A stretch of DNA of 64,000 nt from Amylostereum areolatum (GCA_012932865.1 SAXG01000014.1:580740-644739); one strand, 5' to 3'; positions 24,405 to 38,458 are shown, numbered from the stretch's first letter. Made by a program: numbers and translations. Notes: a model not told the origin generated them from the sequence alone.

Positions 24405-25759
24405 TTATACACGAGATGCGTCCTTCTCCCGAGTGCGTTCAAGCACGTAGGGTGGAACAATAGGCTCTCCTGCGTGATCCTCTACTCGCAGTTGTGTGGC
24501 ACAGAGCGCCAATGCCGATCCGACCCCGCCTTCATCAGTCTCTGCCACGAGCGGCACGACAACCTCCCTCAACCACGCGACGAACACCGGGTTCGTCAGT
24601 CTCACGGCCTTCAGCGTCGGATGCGCCGTACCTAACAGTGCGATCGCCCTAAAACTGTCCGCCAAAAATTCCGGGGAGCGGTTCTCGAAGGGCGTGGAGG
24701 GGAATTCGTAGAAGATGGCGAGATGGGTCGCGCTTGGCGGGAGCTGGCAAAAGCTCTCGATGGATTGCCGCCAGCCGAGGATAACATGTAGGTGAGTCGT
24801 CGACGGAGAGAGGGGCCAGAAAGTTTCCATTTTAGACCAGGCGATCCTCCGCCCGTTAAACGTGTTGGACCAACTGCGACGCAGGTCAAGGGTAAAGACG
24901 GCAGGCGAGAAACCGGAATTCAAAAAGGCTCGATATACGGTGGGACCATAGAGAATGTCCGTGAGTATGTGGTTGAGGGAAGGGAAGGAATGAATGGTCC
25001 GCAGACACTGGGGCAACCGGGGCATCCGCAGGGGGTATAATGGAAAGGGAGTCGACGGAGAGAAAAGTAAGCGATGGGAGGGGTGGGAGGGAGACGGGAA
25101 GCACGTATTGGCCATCTCTGACGATGAGAGTGTGCAGGCCTGGGGAAGCTTGAAGCAGTGTTTGAAGCCCTGAGTCAGAAATGAGCACGTCCGCGGCGGC
25201 GTGGAAGAAGAGTTTCTGGAGTGAATTTCCGCAGGTTTTCGCGAGCGCCTGGGCGAAGTCCTCGTTCGCGATGATCGGAGTCTCTAACGGGTCGGAATCG
25301 ACAATCACCAAATTCCATATGGACAGGATGGAGAGGTGGGGGAGGTGGCGCGCTACACCGGGGAGATGAACGAAGGCGGCCGGGACGAGCGCGCCGATGA
25401 GCAGATGACGGGTCCATGGCGCCGAACAAGCGACCGTCTTGGTCGGTTTCTTCAAAGGTACGGAGGAGATGTCGTGCGGAGCGTTCGCTGGCGATGTATA
25501 TGGCCTCGTAGAGGAGTGGGCGGGAGAATCGGCTCCATGTGCGACAGACGAGGTTGAGGGCGTGACGAGTACGTATGGAGCGTCGGACGTTAGGCATGTC
25601 GTAGTACTCTGTTGGCGGGGAGTGTATGGCGGAGGTGAAAGGATTCGGGACGTCTGTATCCATGAATCCGGGGACATAGACGGCGAATTGAAAGATTTCG
25701 ACCCAAAGCTCGGGAGGTATACAAGCAGAGGCGGGAACAGTTTTCCCGTCGGATTCCAT
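24405..25759 (-). pseudogene. frameshifted F-box paralogue
   Basis: This gene is homologous to the MITE-split gene at 19,474. It begins at the Met at 25759, with IPPELWVEIFQFAVYVPGFM and ALNLVCRTWSRFSRPLLYEA. The frame then changes near 25,440 to one reading WTRHLLIGALVPAAFVHLPG and LHTLIVRDGQYVLPVSLPPL. It changes again near 25,060 to one reading TLDLRRSWSNTFNGRRIAWS and VRLTNPVFVAWLREVVVP. No suitable intron explains either change. It is best read as a decayed copy on the opposite strand from its relative, with base-calling indels as the alternative. Confidence 0.7.
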
Positions 25760-26083
25760 CGTTTCTGCGAGATGTGTGAGGACAAATGTAGCTAATCAGT
25801 CAAGGGGATACCTACTTCCTATGTTTGAAAGCTTTGGTCCCAGTCTGCGAGAATTTCAGTGATCGTGAGCTGTGGTTGAGTTCACCGTTGGTTCACCGTC
25901 CGGTTGCGGCCAACATGAACCACACGTCACGTGACAGCCTCACGACGTACCTCTCTATTAATAGTATTATTTAGTCAGACTCGAGCCCTCCTCGCAAATT
26001 ATGGCTCTTACGCCGTTTTCCCACTTAGCACACACGCGAGAGCTCAGAGAGATCTAGTCATTAAATACGTGGCTCTATAAACA

Positions 26084-27689
<1,606 letters not shown>

Positions 27690-29402
27690 ATGATGCGCTC
27701 ATGGGGTACCCTGTTTGCGTCCCTGCTTGCCTACGTCGCGCTATCGGTCGCCACGTCCAGTTCAGGCAACTCTGTACTCGTCGTGTTGCAACCCAGCCTG
27801 AAGAAGGAGGACTACTCTCTGTTCTTCGGGAATCTTGAAAGTACGTGGTACATTTACTTTCGCGAATGTTCTTGACGTTCGCCTTAGAGCAGGGATATGA
27901 TTTGACGTTCCGCGCACCGCTCGATGTGGAACCACGTATCATCGTGGACGACGTTCCGTCATTTAATCACCTAATCCTGTTCGCACCAGAGACCAAAAGT
28001 GAGTTCGGTTTGTAATTATATTTGGCCATGTGTCCGGTACGAGGGTATATGCAGCTCGTACACTGTATTCAAGTACTGAGCGATGGATTACGTCTTTGAA
28101 CGATGCACTGGAGAGTTGTCTGTTGGATGGATGGTGCCTTCGTCAACTCAAGTAGGACGAACACTGGGTGCAGATTGCATAGTTGGCGTTTTGCACACCC
28201 GGGGACACTTCTCCAAACTTCCCTTTTTTCAACCTTGTCGGGTTTGGATCACGGAACTGACCTTTCGCTCTTAGCCTTCGCACCAGATATCACACCACAA
28301 GCCCTGGTATCTTTGCTCTCCTTGGACACCAACATCCTCTTCGCGCTCTCTCCCAAACAGACGCCTTTCTACACACTGGCCTCTGAATTTTCACTCATCC
28401 TCCCACCTCCGGGCACGCCTCTCATCTCACACTTCCCCGAACGTGACGCACCCCCAACCCAAATCCCCGTCACAGTGCCATCAAGTCCCATCTTGACCCC
28501 GAACACGGCCCCTGTCTGGTTCAGCGGTGTCCCTCACGTCCTTGCTACCAACCCCCTACTAGTTCCCATCCTCAACGCGCCCGCCGAGAGCTTCGCCTCC
28601 GACGCAGAAGTCGACTCCGGTGCCGACGCCGTGGCAGACTCCGTCGAGAAGGGTGGCGAGGGCCTTTGGGCAGGGAGCCAACTCGGTATCGTGACCGGCT
28701 TCCAGACGAAGGACAACACCCGCGCGACGTGGGTCGGTGGCGTGGAGCTATTCAGCGATGCGTTCGCGAAGAAGGAAATCTCGGCGGGCGTCGTGTCCGG
28801 GAACGAGCAGTTTGCGAAGGATGTTGCCTCGTGGACGTTCCAGGAGAAGCTGGTCCTTCGTCTCGACCGTACAGCGCACCACCTCGTGAACGAGACACAA
28901 GGGCGCGAGAGCTATACCATCAATGATCGTGTCGTATGTGTTGTATCTTTTACCACTTTGACTGTGTTTTGACGTATTGCGTTGTCAGGTTTTCGATGCA
29001 CACATATCGCGCTATGATGGCGGGCGGGGAGAGTGGGTGCCATATTCTGGCCTGAAGGACATGCAGCTCGAGTTCACCATGCTTGACCCCCACATTCGTA
29101 CCGCTCTCCTCCCCGTCCCTGGCGAACCGGGAAAGTACTCAGTCACCTTCCGCGCTCCGGACCGACACGGCGTTTTCAAGTTTGTCATCGACTACAAGCG
29201 TCGCGGATACACCTTCCTCGAGAGCAGCACGGTTGTTCCCGTGATCCCGCCGCGCCATGACGGCTACCCACGCTTCCTAAGCGCGGCATGGCCATACTAC
29301 GCCGGCGCGATCAGCACCAGCGTTGGTTTCGTGTTGTTTTGCGCGCTGTGGCTAGCTGGGGACGACCGGGAACAGAAGAAGGGTAAGGGGAAGACCGAGT
29401 AG
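27690..29402 (+). CDS. WBP1: oligosaccharyltransferase subunit OST48/WBP1
   Basis: This is an ER membrane subunit of the oligosaccharyltransferase complex, which transfers the lipid-linked glycan to Asn. Four exons (27690-27840, 27888-27998, 28275-28933, 28989-29402) give 444 aa in one open frame. It starts with a signal peptide (SWGTLFASLLAYVALSVATS). Family marks include VLVVLQPSLKKEDYSLFFGN, HLILFAPETKTFAPDITPQA, TWVGGVELFSDAFAKKE and the C-terminal APDRHGVFKFVIDYKRRGYT. One transmembrane helix (YYAGAISTSVGFVLFCALWL) and a short cytosolic basic tail follow. The tail ends KGKTE, which fits a KxKxx ER-retrieval signal. Intron 2 (27999-28274) is 276 nt, far longer than the others. Confidence 0.95.
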
Positions 29403-31703
29403 AGGAGCGCTTTGCATTGTATTTATCGCTGTGCTGGATAAAATGCGTCATACTTACCTCGTGGGACGCAAGGGACAACTCATTCATCACTCCTCGGAAA
29501 CGTGGTTAGATGCAGGTGTGTATAAGCTCGCGTTGAGCGCGGGAAGGATGGTTAACGCTTGTTTCGTAGCATTATCTGGTTAACGGGCCTGCATTTTCGA
29601 TGGTCTTCCGTTGGCGTCGACAACGAGGATGGTGGTCATACGACAAGAACATGTACGGCAGCTAAGGCTGTCTTGAGTGGCCCACTTCACCAAGCCAGTC
29701 AGAAAGTATCCATGCCTTCCCGTCCGATAGTTCCTTTATGCTTCCCACCGTCTGGTCCGTCAATGATACCAACGTTAACAGAATGACATGCTTGCCGTTC
29801 TTTCTCAAGAATTTCTGTTCGACCCCTCATGTTATTTGTCAGAGTATGCTCGTCATCTTGTTCTGTGCGTGGAGTGCTGCTGACGATACTGACATAGAAG
29901 CTGGTGGGGGCAACACGCCGGGTTGTCGCACAATCAACTCTATCAGTTCCGGTGTTTCTGTCTGGCGCCCTCGGGTATGGAGTCGACGCCATTCATCGAG
30001 CGCCCTGACCTGCTATTCCACCAACATTCCACCAACACACGGAGGTGCGCTCAATTCATTTTTCCATATGATGGGTTTTGTTTCCGTTGGTGTCGGCGTG
30101 TTTGATCACTATGATGGCCAGAAATAGCGAGACACAATACTCCTCGCGCTGCGACCCTCAGGCTATTTTAATACAAGAGAGACGCGGTGGACGCCTCACG
30201 GCTATTTTCACAGCACGTATGTAACGCGACGCGTGACAAGTCGCGTTGACAAATGCACGTGGCTGCTTGCGTCATCCTAGGCTTGCGCGTCGGCCGGGTC
30301 GCCGCGTCGCTCTTCGTCTTGACCTCCACCACGTACTTGGCCACCGTCATACCTTCCCACTCTCTATGGCACCTCTACGCACCGCCGTTAGCGTCAAAGT
30401 AGCCTCCATGGCACAGCCCTACTTATACCTTTTACTTTGTATATCAGAAAACAAATTCAAATCAATTTTCCTCCAAAGCAATGTTTGTGCAGCAACATGG
30501 ACGTGTTTTGTCGCTTCGGTCACGATGACCGCGTCGCTCCCACCCCCCCTGATTGGATTTATTTATATATCTAGAGATTTTTCGGGAAATTTCCTCGGTG
30601 CTCGGATGAGGCGTGGTGGTCCCGAGCTCGAGTGATGTACGACACGACCCGACCCGACACGACACAGTACAGCACACCCTGTCATCTGCATCCAGTGCAT
30701 CTCGGTGCGTTCATCTGGATCATGTGCGCATTTTCTTTCTCTCTTGCGAGACGAACTGACATGTACTATTTGTGCAGAAGAATCTATGCGAGTTGGGGGT
30801 GACATTGGCTGGCCATTGGGACGGTGCACCGAGCAGGAACGCAGGTCCACTGATTCCGTCCAAGATGCAGCCCCCAGAAACAGTGCCCATTCAACCTCCT
30901 CGCAAGCGAACGAGAACACGGCCGTCCAGGTATGACTGACCTTAACAAACTGATCAATGTCCTTGCTTACTATATTGTTGTCTACAGCTTTCCTCGGCTG
31001 ACGCCATTGGCCACCGCCGGTCTTGAGTGCGAGCACAACGACATCCTCAGGATCCTGAAGGTCCGCAACAGCATTGTATTGTGTCGTCCACGTCCGAATC
31101 AACGACAGGTGACACGATAATGCAAGAACCCAACCAACCAGCAAGCCTCGAACGGAGCTTTCATAGATGGTACGTGCATACAGTATCAATCAATGTGATA
31201 GTAAAGGCTTTACTGATCCTTTTGTTATCCATATCACAGGTGATATGTCCTCATCGACATTGCATATTCGCAGGCCTACTCGGCCCTCGGCGACTTGCTT
31301 CCTACGCCCCCAAGGACTCCAGCTCTGAACCCTCAAGGAACAGAACAACCCACTCTGCTATCGAAATGGCAGATTGCCAAGAGAGCCCGACACGAGCGAG
31401 AGCATTTGGGACCGTCACAAACCCCTCTACTGTAGGCGGCTGTAGTTTGGCAACTCGCAACCGGTGTCACATGACCGTGGGAGCGGGTAGAGGAGGGCAA
31501 CCCGGCCTCGGGGACGGGGGACATCCACTTTAGGCAACGCAACCTCTTGTGAGTGAGCTCTCCCAAAGGGCCAAAGCTGTCCTATGTAGCGTCGAGTGAT
31601 CATCCTCACGCTTTGGCCCATTACACTGTACACGAATCTGTATATGAATACAAGGTTTTGTGCACACTGACCACCTTATTTGTCACTGAGTGCTGATTAG
31701 CTC
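29403..31703. other. 2.3-kb region with at most one weak gene candidate
   Basis: Most of this stretch has only short open frames. Between about 30,770 and 31,440 (plus strand) some sequence looks exon-like. PPRKRTRTRPSS could splice at 30,931/30,990 to FPRLTPLATAGLECEHNDIL, and after 31,293 a frame reads YSALGDLLPTPPRTPALNPQ. The pieces do not join into one open frame, so I do not call a gene. A short CGACACGACC-type simple repeat lies near 30,645. Confidence 0.35.
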
Positions 31704-32207
31704 AGGACCCCTGAAATTCCCTATAAATGATTCATCTCGGACCACCGAAAATTTGGGCCTTATGGGAACCTATGTATGGTACTCTCCACCGAAAATGGGC
31801 CCCGTAGGGCCGACATGTTGGAGCTAAGAACCACTGAAAAGGAACCCGCCCGTCCGAAGTCCCATCTTCACCACCGAAAATGGTAAGCATCTGAACACGC
31901 CGAGGATCTGTCAGTTCCAATCACAAGTATTTTGCATATTTTGCTTCCCATGGGTCTATGGAAGCAAACTAGGCATGTTATAGCAAGCTTGTGCATAAAA
32001 TGAGAGTTCTGCTCTGGAAACCTCGACGCCGAAGGCGTGGGAAATTAGACTATTTTTAGATATGTATAGTCTAAGAACCACTGAAAACGGCTGACTTGAA
32101 AAAATCTATCATGTAAATCACCGAAAATGGCCCAAATTCTGTCCCAGCGCACCACCGAAAACAGGTCACCCTGGGATGAATGCTCTATAGGGAATTTCAG
32201 GGGTCCT
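31704..32207. mobile_element. 504-bp MITE with 8-bp target duplication, hAT-like
   Basis: The ends are perfect 22-bp inverted repeats beginning AGGACCCCTGAAATTCCC, followed by an imperfect extension. The 8-bp word ATTAGCTC lies immediately outside both ends (31696-31703 and 32208-32215). An 8-bp duplication is typical of hAT and a few other superfamilies. Inside, the motif CACYGAAAA occurs seven times in the same orientation (near 31743, 31789, 31834, 31875, 32072, 32119 and 32151), usually preceded by AC or CC. Such subterminal repeats often bind the transposase. No protein is encoded. Confidence 0.93.
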
Positions 32208-33220
32208 ATTAGCTCATGAGGCTGGCAGCGCTGCGGCGGTTTGTAGAAAACAAAATACAATATGAGCGAACCTCATGTCGATTTCGTACTTGGTGCCGCT
32301 GGTGACGTATTCTTGAGGGTTTTTGACCTTTTTTTTGCGAAAATTAAGCATGGGTAAGCGGAAAGCAACTCAGCCTCGGGGACAGGAGACAACCCGCAAA
32401 TTAGGCAACCGCAACCGACCCCCGGGGGGACGTTGCCTAACGTCGGCCGCGTACAGTAGGCATCCCGGCTACAGTTTCCCTACTATCGGACTGCGAGTTG
32501 AATCTTCTACACTTCATGCTTAGTACTTAGTTATGCTTATTTGTTGCTTATTTGAATACAATCACCACAGCCTTGCTACTTGAATGAGTGCAATGCACGG
32601 GTCTATGCTAGTGTTATATAAAGTTTGTCGATGTTATCTACATAAGTAAATAATGGAAGCTTCCAGCGAACTTGCCGGTACTGAGTCACCTGGTCACTTG
32701 CATAACGTCTAATATTGCTGGAACTCATCGACATCGTCCATGATGCTACCTCGTTTTCATACAATGGGGGAGGATGAATGCAGTGGCGCATTGCGTATAC
32801 AGTGAGTTCGTCAACGGTCGTGAGATAATGCCGTGTTGCTCATCTTTACTCTCAGCGAATACGTCGTCACAATTGCCCTCTAGAGTAAAGATGAAAACGA
32901 AGCCGTCTAAATTCCGATGATGCTTCCTTGAGTTACCGAACGATCCTAGGACTTGATAGACGTCTACGCTGGCCAGTGACAATACCCTAATGACATGGAA
33001 ACGAGGGCTGCTTACCCCGGCATCAGGTCTCTGTAAGCTCCCAGCCTGTGTCCTCGGGAAGCCACCATGACAAGCAGCGCACGGTACGTCTCATCACTCC
33101 GAGGGTGGACCCTTACTCTCTATGCTGATGCAGCTCGTAGGTTTGCATCGTCTGGCTCTGTTATAAAGCTCATTCAAGCAAGTACTTTCCACCAGCTCGG
33201 TCTCCCTCTTCGTCACAGAC
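32208..33220. other. 1-kb intergenic region
   Basis: This is upstream of the intact isochorismatase-like gene. Near 32,360-32,450 a GC-rich segment repeats words also found near 31,500 (for example GCCTCGGGGAC and TTAGGCAAC). I see no coding exon with support. Confidence 0.45.
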
Positions 33221-34220
33221 ATGCGCTTCCATACCGGTCTTCTCTCCAGTGCGCTTCTTGTCGCCAGTGTCTTCTCCCCCGCACAAGCACAGGCGTACAC
33301 CTACGATCGCCTCGACCGGAACAAAGCCGTGCTGCTCGTCGTCGACCAGCAAGATGGCCTCTTCCTCATGGCCCGCGACTACAATTCCATTATATTCAAG
33401 AACAACATCATCGCTCATGCCGCCATTGGAAACCTATTCAACCTACCCACGGTTTTGACCACCAGTGCTGACACAGGTATGCCAGAACCTCCAGTTTACT
33501 TCGGGCGATCTCCGCTCACGTCTTCACGTAACTGCAGGCCCTAATGGCGCCATTGTCAACGAACTTCGCGCCCTACATCCCAATGCGCCTCTGATCAGGC
33601 GCCCAGGCGAGGTGAACGCCTGGGACAACCCCGATTTTAGGGCGGCAGTCAACGCGACCGGACGTACACAAGCTATCATCGCCGGTATCGTCACAGATGT
33701 GCGCACACTCCTCTTGCCGGCGTTCGTTCTTCAACTGACGCTGTTGTTTCGGATGAAAAGGTTTGCACGACCTTCCTTGCCCTTTCCCTCCGGGAGGCAG
33801 GCTACTCCGTCTTCGCCAATGCTGACGCCTCCGGTACGTCCGACGAACGCACCGCCCACGACGCCAACGACCGCATGCGCGCGGCAGGCGTGAACGTGAT
33901 GTCGACAATCGCGATCGTCGCGGAGCTCCAGCGCGATTGGCGCGACGCGCCTGGCGCCCCCGCCATCCTCGAGTTCTTCGACCAGTAAGTGGCGTCTCGA
34001 TCCTGGTTCGGAATCGGTGACTGAGCATGTCCTCCGTCGTCGCAGGTACAAGCCCGAGTTTGGATTTTTGGCGCGGGCCCATGATGCGTCTATCGCCAGC
34101 GGCGTGTTCTCGGGTTTACCGGATGGATACAACACGACGAACGCGGGTACACCGGCTGGGAATGGGACCGCTCCTGTGAATGGGACTGCTCCTGTGAACG
34201 GGACCGATTCGGGGGCCTGA
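33221..34220 (+). CDS. secreted isochorismatase-like cysteine hydrolase, intact copy
   Basis: Four exons (33221-33476, 33538-33698, 33761-33984, 34046-34220) give 271 aa in one frame. A signal peptide (MRFHTGLLSSALLVASVFSP) precedes AVLLVVDQQDGLFL, whose Asp is the expected first catalytic residue. GEVNAWDNPDFRAAVNATG and IIAGIVTDVCTTFLALSLRE follow, the latter with the catalytic Cys of the isochorismatase/YcaC-like fold. SVFANADASGTSDERTAHDA completes the domain. Exact substrate is unknown; family members act on isochorismate, nicotinamide or related amides. The tail carries two copies of NGTAPV followed by NGTDSGA, giving possible N-glycosylation sites. The broken paralogue at 15.4-18 kb shares intron positions. 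Confidence 0.9.
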
Positions 34221-34687
34221 AGCAGCGGTGTTAATCTAGGTTTTGTTCTTGGGGTAATATAGGATTTTCGTTGTAGATGCTTCCTCCCTCGGGCAGCGGA
34301 CTCGGTATAGAACCTGTCCGGCGTGCACCATCATGATGCTGTCAATCTCCTCAGGCCTCAGGCCTCAGGTCTCGAAGTCACTAAGACCGAGAAGAGTGCC
34401 AAGATAATTGAATATTGAATACTTATGGAACTGAACGAGCAGAACGATGCAGAACTCTGTAACAGTATCTTTTCTGATTCTCCATAAAGTTGGGCCACAA
34501 TGAATGGATGAAGATTTCGATACTGTCCGAAGAAGGTAGGAAGCCATTGATTTCACGAGACATACTCATGGTCCGGTACTTACATTAGAATCTAGATGAG
34601 ACGGGAGTACCCCATAGGGCTATGAAGGTGATGAAACTCTGTACTGTCAACATGATGTATCAAACAGGCTTCGTCTACGGCCGCAGC
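34221..34687. other. 3' flanks of convergent genes
   Basis: It lies between the stop of the isochorismatase-like gene (plus) and the stop of the F-box/LRR gene (minus). I see no gene. A short CAGGCCT repeat is present near 34,355. Confidence 0.5.
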
Positions 34688-36534
34688 TCAGTCCACCTCC
34701 AAGTGTGGCACGATGTCTTCCAAACCACGAAGGACGCCCGCGGCTTCCAGGTGCTCAAGGATGTCAACCTTCTCGACGCACCCAGAACGATAAGAGTCTT
34801 TGGCTCGGTATCCTCTGAACGTGATGCGATGGATACCGAATCCGAGGGCAGCGCGTGCGTGCACAATGCCTAGAAAGTGGGCCAGCACAAGCCTATAGTC
34901 GTCGGTAGCTTCAAGCGTAGACACGTTGATATCGATGTGAATATGGTCGAGTGCTGGGAGAAAGGCTCTCGATACCCTCGAAGGCATCAATGAGATTACG
35001 AGATTTGATAGATTTGATAGTCCACTGGTAGTGCGGATGCGAAGGGATTCAACCCTGGGAAAGAGTCCAAAGAGCTCTTCCCAGTTTTCCGTGGTGTAAT
35101 CGGCCAAACGGTCGAGTTCGAGTGTGTCGATGTCCTCTAAAAGTAGATCACGCTGGGCGCGGCGACATATGGTCAACAACTCTTGTGTCGTGAATGAGGT
35201 TGTGGGGGCGCGGAGATCCAACTGTTCTTTGTTCCTATCCTTGAACGCATTGTCCATGTTATCAGAGGAGGACGTCAACAAAACCATGCGGAAGCCGTCG
35301 TCGGACCAAAGGTCCGAATTAACTGTGGTCAAAAGCAATCCAACAGAGGCTGCGCGACTGACACGAGGACGTAGAAACGTGATGATTTCGAGGAAATCGG
35401 AGCATGCGACCGAACTAGAATCGCCATTTTCTTGGTATTCGTGAAGCTCCAGGGCGATGCACGTTGTTTTGGGAAAGGATAGATGGGACATGACAGCCAT
35501 AGCTCGACGGGGCGAGCTCTCGAGGTACATGTATTCCAGGTGAGGGAGCGATGCGATAAAAGCCTGGTCGTGGAACGCGATGAAATCCGTGGAGATCCAT
35601 CCCACTAGCTTGAGATGGCGCAAATTGCAGGAATCGCGGAGAAGAGTGAGAAGACGCGTTGGCGAGGGCTCCGAGTTCAAGTCGTTATCCGAGACGATTG
35701 CATCAATGTGATGAATTGCGGACGGGTCCCAGGGAAGAAATCCGTCATTGAGACTAACGGTGCGTAGCTTGGGTGCAATGAGGTAGGGGAAGTCGAATAT
35801 ACCGGGATGTCGGAGGTCGACCCCCCATCCTATCTTGAACGATTCCAGATGTGGCAGAGGTTGACTGCTTAGAGCAGCCGCGACCTTCTCGTAGTCTTCG
35901 TCCTCAAAACAGAGATAAAGCGACCTCGCCCGGTGGAAATTGGATAGGCAAAATTGGAAGATGATAGGCCATTCTGTTTCAGTGTGGTTGTCGCAATTGC
36001 AGACCATGTCGACGGGAAGGTTCCGGGCGCGTTCCAACATCGTATCTGCCGCATCGGTAAGGGTACAGATGTTCTTCGTCCAAAGCATGGGCATGTCAAG
36101 CGCGACGTCACGCCAATGTCGGCAGACGTGGGTGATTTGCATCCATCCAAGCGACGGTGTTCCGCGATTGCATGCACTGATCAACGGCCATACGTCCACG
36201 AGGATCGCCATGATTTCTCCTAAGATTTCAACGGGAAATTTTGAAAGGGCAACGCTGGCGCGGCAGGCGGCCCTGCGGTTCTCGAGGGTCGTAACGAGTT
36301 GCTTCATGACGGCCAGGTCCTGGTCAAATTCCTCGGCCATGCCTTGACTTGAGATGACCTCCGGTCCTCGTTCGAAGATTGCGCTAATCCCTGCAATGTG
36401 CGCGGATACTGTAACTGCGCGACGCCTACGCCTGCAAGACAAAGAGTTAGGCGTTAACATTTGCACGATGACTATGTCCTCGGAGGACCTGAGCACACTT
36501 ACGTTAGAGATCCAGAAGAATGTGTCCGGTTCAT
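34688..36534 (-). CDS. F-box / LRR protein
   Basis: Two exons (36534-36503 and 36431-34688) give 591 aa with no interruption. The first exon encodes MNRTHSSGSLT and splices by a 71-nt intron into RRRRAVTVSAHIAG. A second possible start is the Met at 36340 (MAEEFDQDLAVMKQL). A coiled-coil-like stretch leads into the F-box: LSKFPVEILGEIMAILVDVW, then ITHVCRHWRDVALDMPMLWT, a very common Agaricomycete arrangement. The remaining 450 residues are leucine-rich with irregular LRR-like units (LPHLESFKI, LRTVSLND, LRHLKLVGW, VESLRIRTT). A role as substrate receptor of an SCF ubiquitin ligase is inferred from the family. It is the only long F-box gene in the window without any break. Confidence 0.88.
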
Positions 36535-37350
36535 AGGTCGATGTTGTATGCTGGGGGAAGCTGGCTATGTAGTGGCTGCTAGTAGACTGAGCTTAGTACT
36601 AAGTGGCAGACCTGCGGTAGCAGCCGCATTGAGCTACCCCGCCTCCACGTGACCATACATTGGCATCTCCCATTTTGCCGTTACGGTTCTCACCAAGCTC
36701 TCACCGCCTTGAGACCCCCAACCATATTCCTATATCTTCTTCCTCTGCCATCCCGAGTGTATTTTTGGGTGGAACACTGCCCGATCGGATGTTTGACCCC
36801 GGGGAACTGCACCGAGCTAGAGTCAAACTTCGTAGTATTAGCATGCATGGCTGCTTGTGTGCAGAGGTGCTAAGGAAGAGGTGCGTAACTAGTACCATCT
36901 ATATATATATATACCTCTCGTTGACATCCTTAGGAACTCCATGGCTGTCTCTTTATATGCGGTAATACCGCGCGTGTGTCTCTGGTAAATGACCGATAGG
37001 TCAGGACCCGGTGAAGCTCCTTTCTTAATTTTATGCATATTGACAGACGTGACGTTAGCTCTCCAGAATCGAGCACCGTAGTCTCAAAACTCCCGAGGCT
37101 TAGGTCTAGGTGAGGGTGTCAGGAGGGAAAATTCTGGATGTACGTCCATCTCGAACCCCCTGCCGTCCAGCGGTCCAAGACATCATGCGTCCGAAGGCCT
37201 TCCCTATCTACCACAAAAATCCCAATTTTCACCCAACCATCACCGTCTGCACTGGCCGCCCCTTGTCATCTCCCTAAAGTCCAGAACCTTTCGCAACCGG
37301 TCCAGGATCTTCCAGGCAATGCCATCGTCATTTTTCAACCCACCAATTAG
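36535..37350. other. intergenic, with an (AT)n run
   Basis: This is upstream of the F-box/LRR gene and of the kinase-like remnant. A short (TA)n microsatellite lies at about 36,899-36,912. An upstream exon of the kinase-like gene may be hidden here, but I could not identify it. Confidence 0.4.
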
Positions 37351-38314
37351 GTGCACGCTCCTTCGGCGCCGTTTACCGTGCTCAAGTTATTCTTGCCTGT
37401 ATCTACTACGTTATCAAGTGCCTTTTCGCTTCCAACGCACCCTCTACGACCGACGCAAGGCCCCGCAAATTCGAGGACAAGTTCTCCGCCGAATACAACC
37501 TTCGCGCCAAGGCCCAATACTGCTCCCACATCATTAGTCTATCCGGAAAGATCTGCGAAGAAGACCACTATTTTCTTGTCTTTGATTTTTGTGAAGGCGG
37601 AGACCTCTTCAGCACGCTTTACACTCCCTACTTCTGGAAGCGTTCCAACAGGATCAAAGAGATAATGCGCCATCGTGGGGTCTCTCATCGCGATATTAAG
37701 GTAGACACTATATTCCTGTCTGTAGACCAACAAGTATGCTATCTAACGGATTTTGGTCTGGCCTATGCAGGCGTCGAGAGTAGCACTCTTCGTGGTTGTC
37801 ATTTGCCCATAGGTGCGTATCATGCCTCTTCTTTTTCTTTGTCTCTCGCTCTGACGCATGCGCGTAGAATGCTTTGGCGATAAGCTCGCTTCCAACCCGC
37901 TGATACCCATGACACACAAATCAACAATATCCGAGCGCCGGGCGTTATACTTGTCGAGTTGTTCCATGTATCCTCGAGCCTGAGCCCAAGCTACGCGTCA
38001 CTTTGGACGAACTTCGGGCGGAAGTCTGGGACGTGGAGCGGTTTCTCCTCGATGAGGACGAGGTAGCGCGGGTCGTCTATGCGCGGTTCATTAAGCTAAT
38101 TGGTGTGGAAATTTGCTTACCTCCCCATACCCAGATTGGGGATCGCTGCCATACATCGTTCCGAATCCTCATTCCTTCGGGTTTGTTGAAAGCGGCTGGC
38201 GATCTAGTGTATCCTTCCTCTAATCTCATGGACGAGCATATGCATACAACGGAACTGCCACGCATGAGCGTGAAGCAGATGTTTATCTGGGAGGCTCGGA
38301 CTCCAGCACGATAG
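37351..38314 (+). pseudogene. degenerate protein-kinase-like gene
   Basis: A kinase domain is recognisable from about 37,351: GARSFGAVYRAQV (Gly loop, with Arg at a Gly position), YYVIKCLFAS (VAIK Lys), HYFLVFDFCEGGDLFSTLY (hinge), HRDIKVDTIFL and YLTDFGLAYAG (DFG). The helix between RIKE and HRDIK is about 12-15 residues shorter than normal (RIKEIMRHRGVSHRDIK). The Asn of HRDxKxxN is Thr. After an intron starting near 37,814 the activation segment is truncated and the frame ends early, while the open frame at 38,003-38,314 has no kinase C-lobe motifs. Start and exon structure are not resolved. It is most likely a decayed kinase; a divergent pseudokinase is possible. Confidence 0.65.
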
Positions 38315-38458
38315 ACCCTCTTGTTTATGACACCCTACTGTATCCATAGTTCAACCTCACCTACCTACGTAGTGTCCTGACAATTGTTACCCATCCTCGT
38401 GCCCTCAGGCCTCAAGGCTCATACTTATCGGTTGCAGAAAGAAGGCAGCTTCGTTCGA

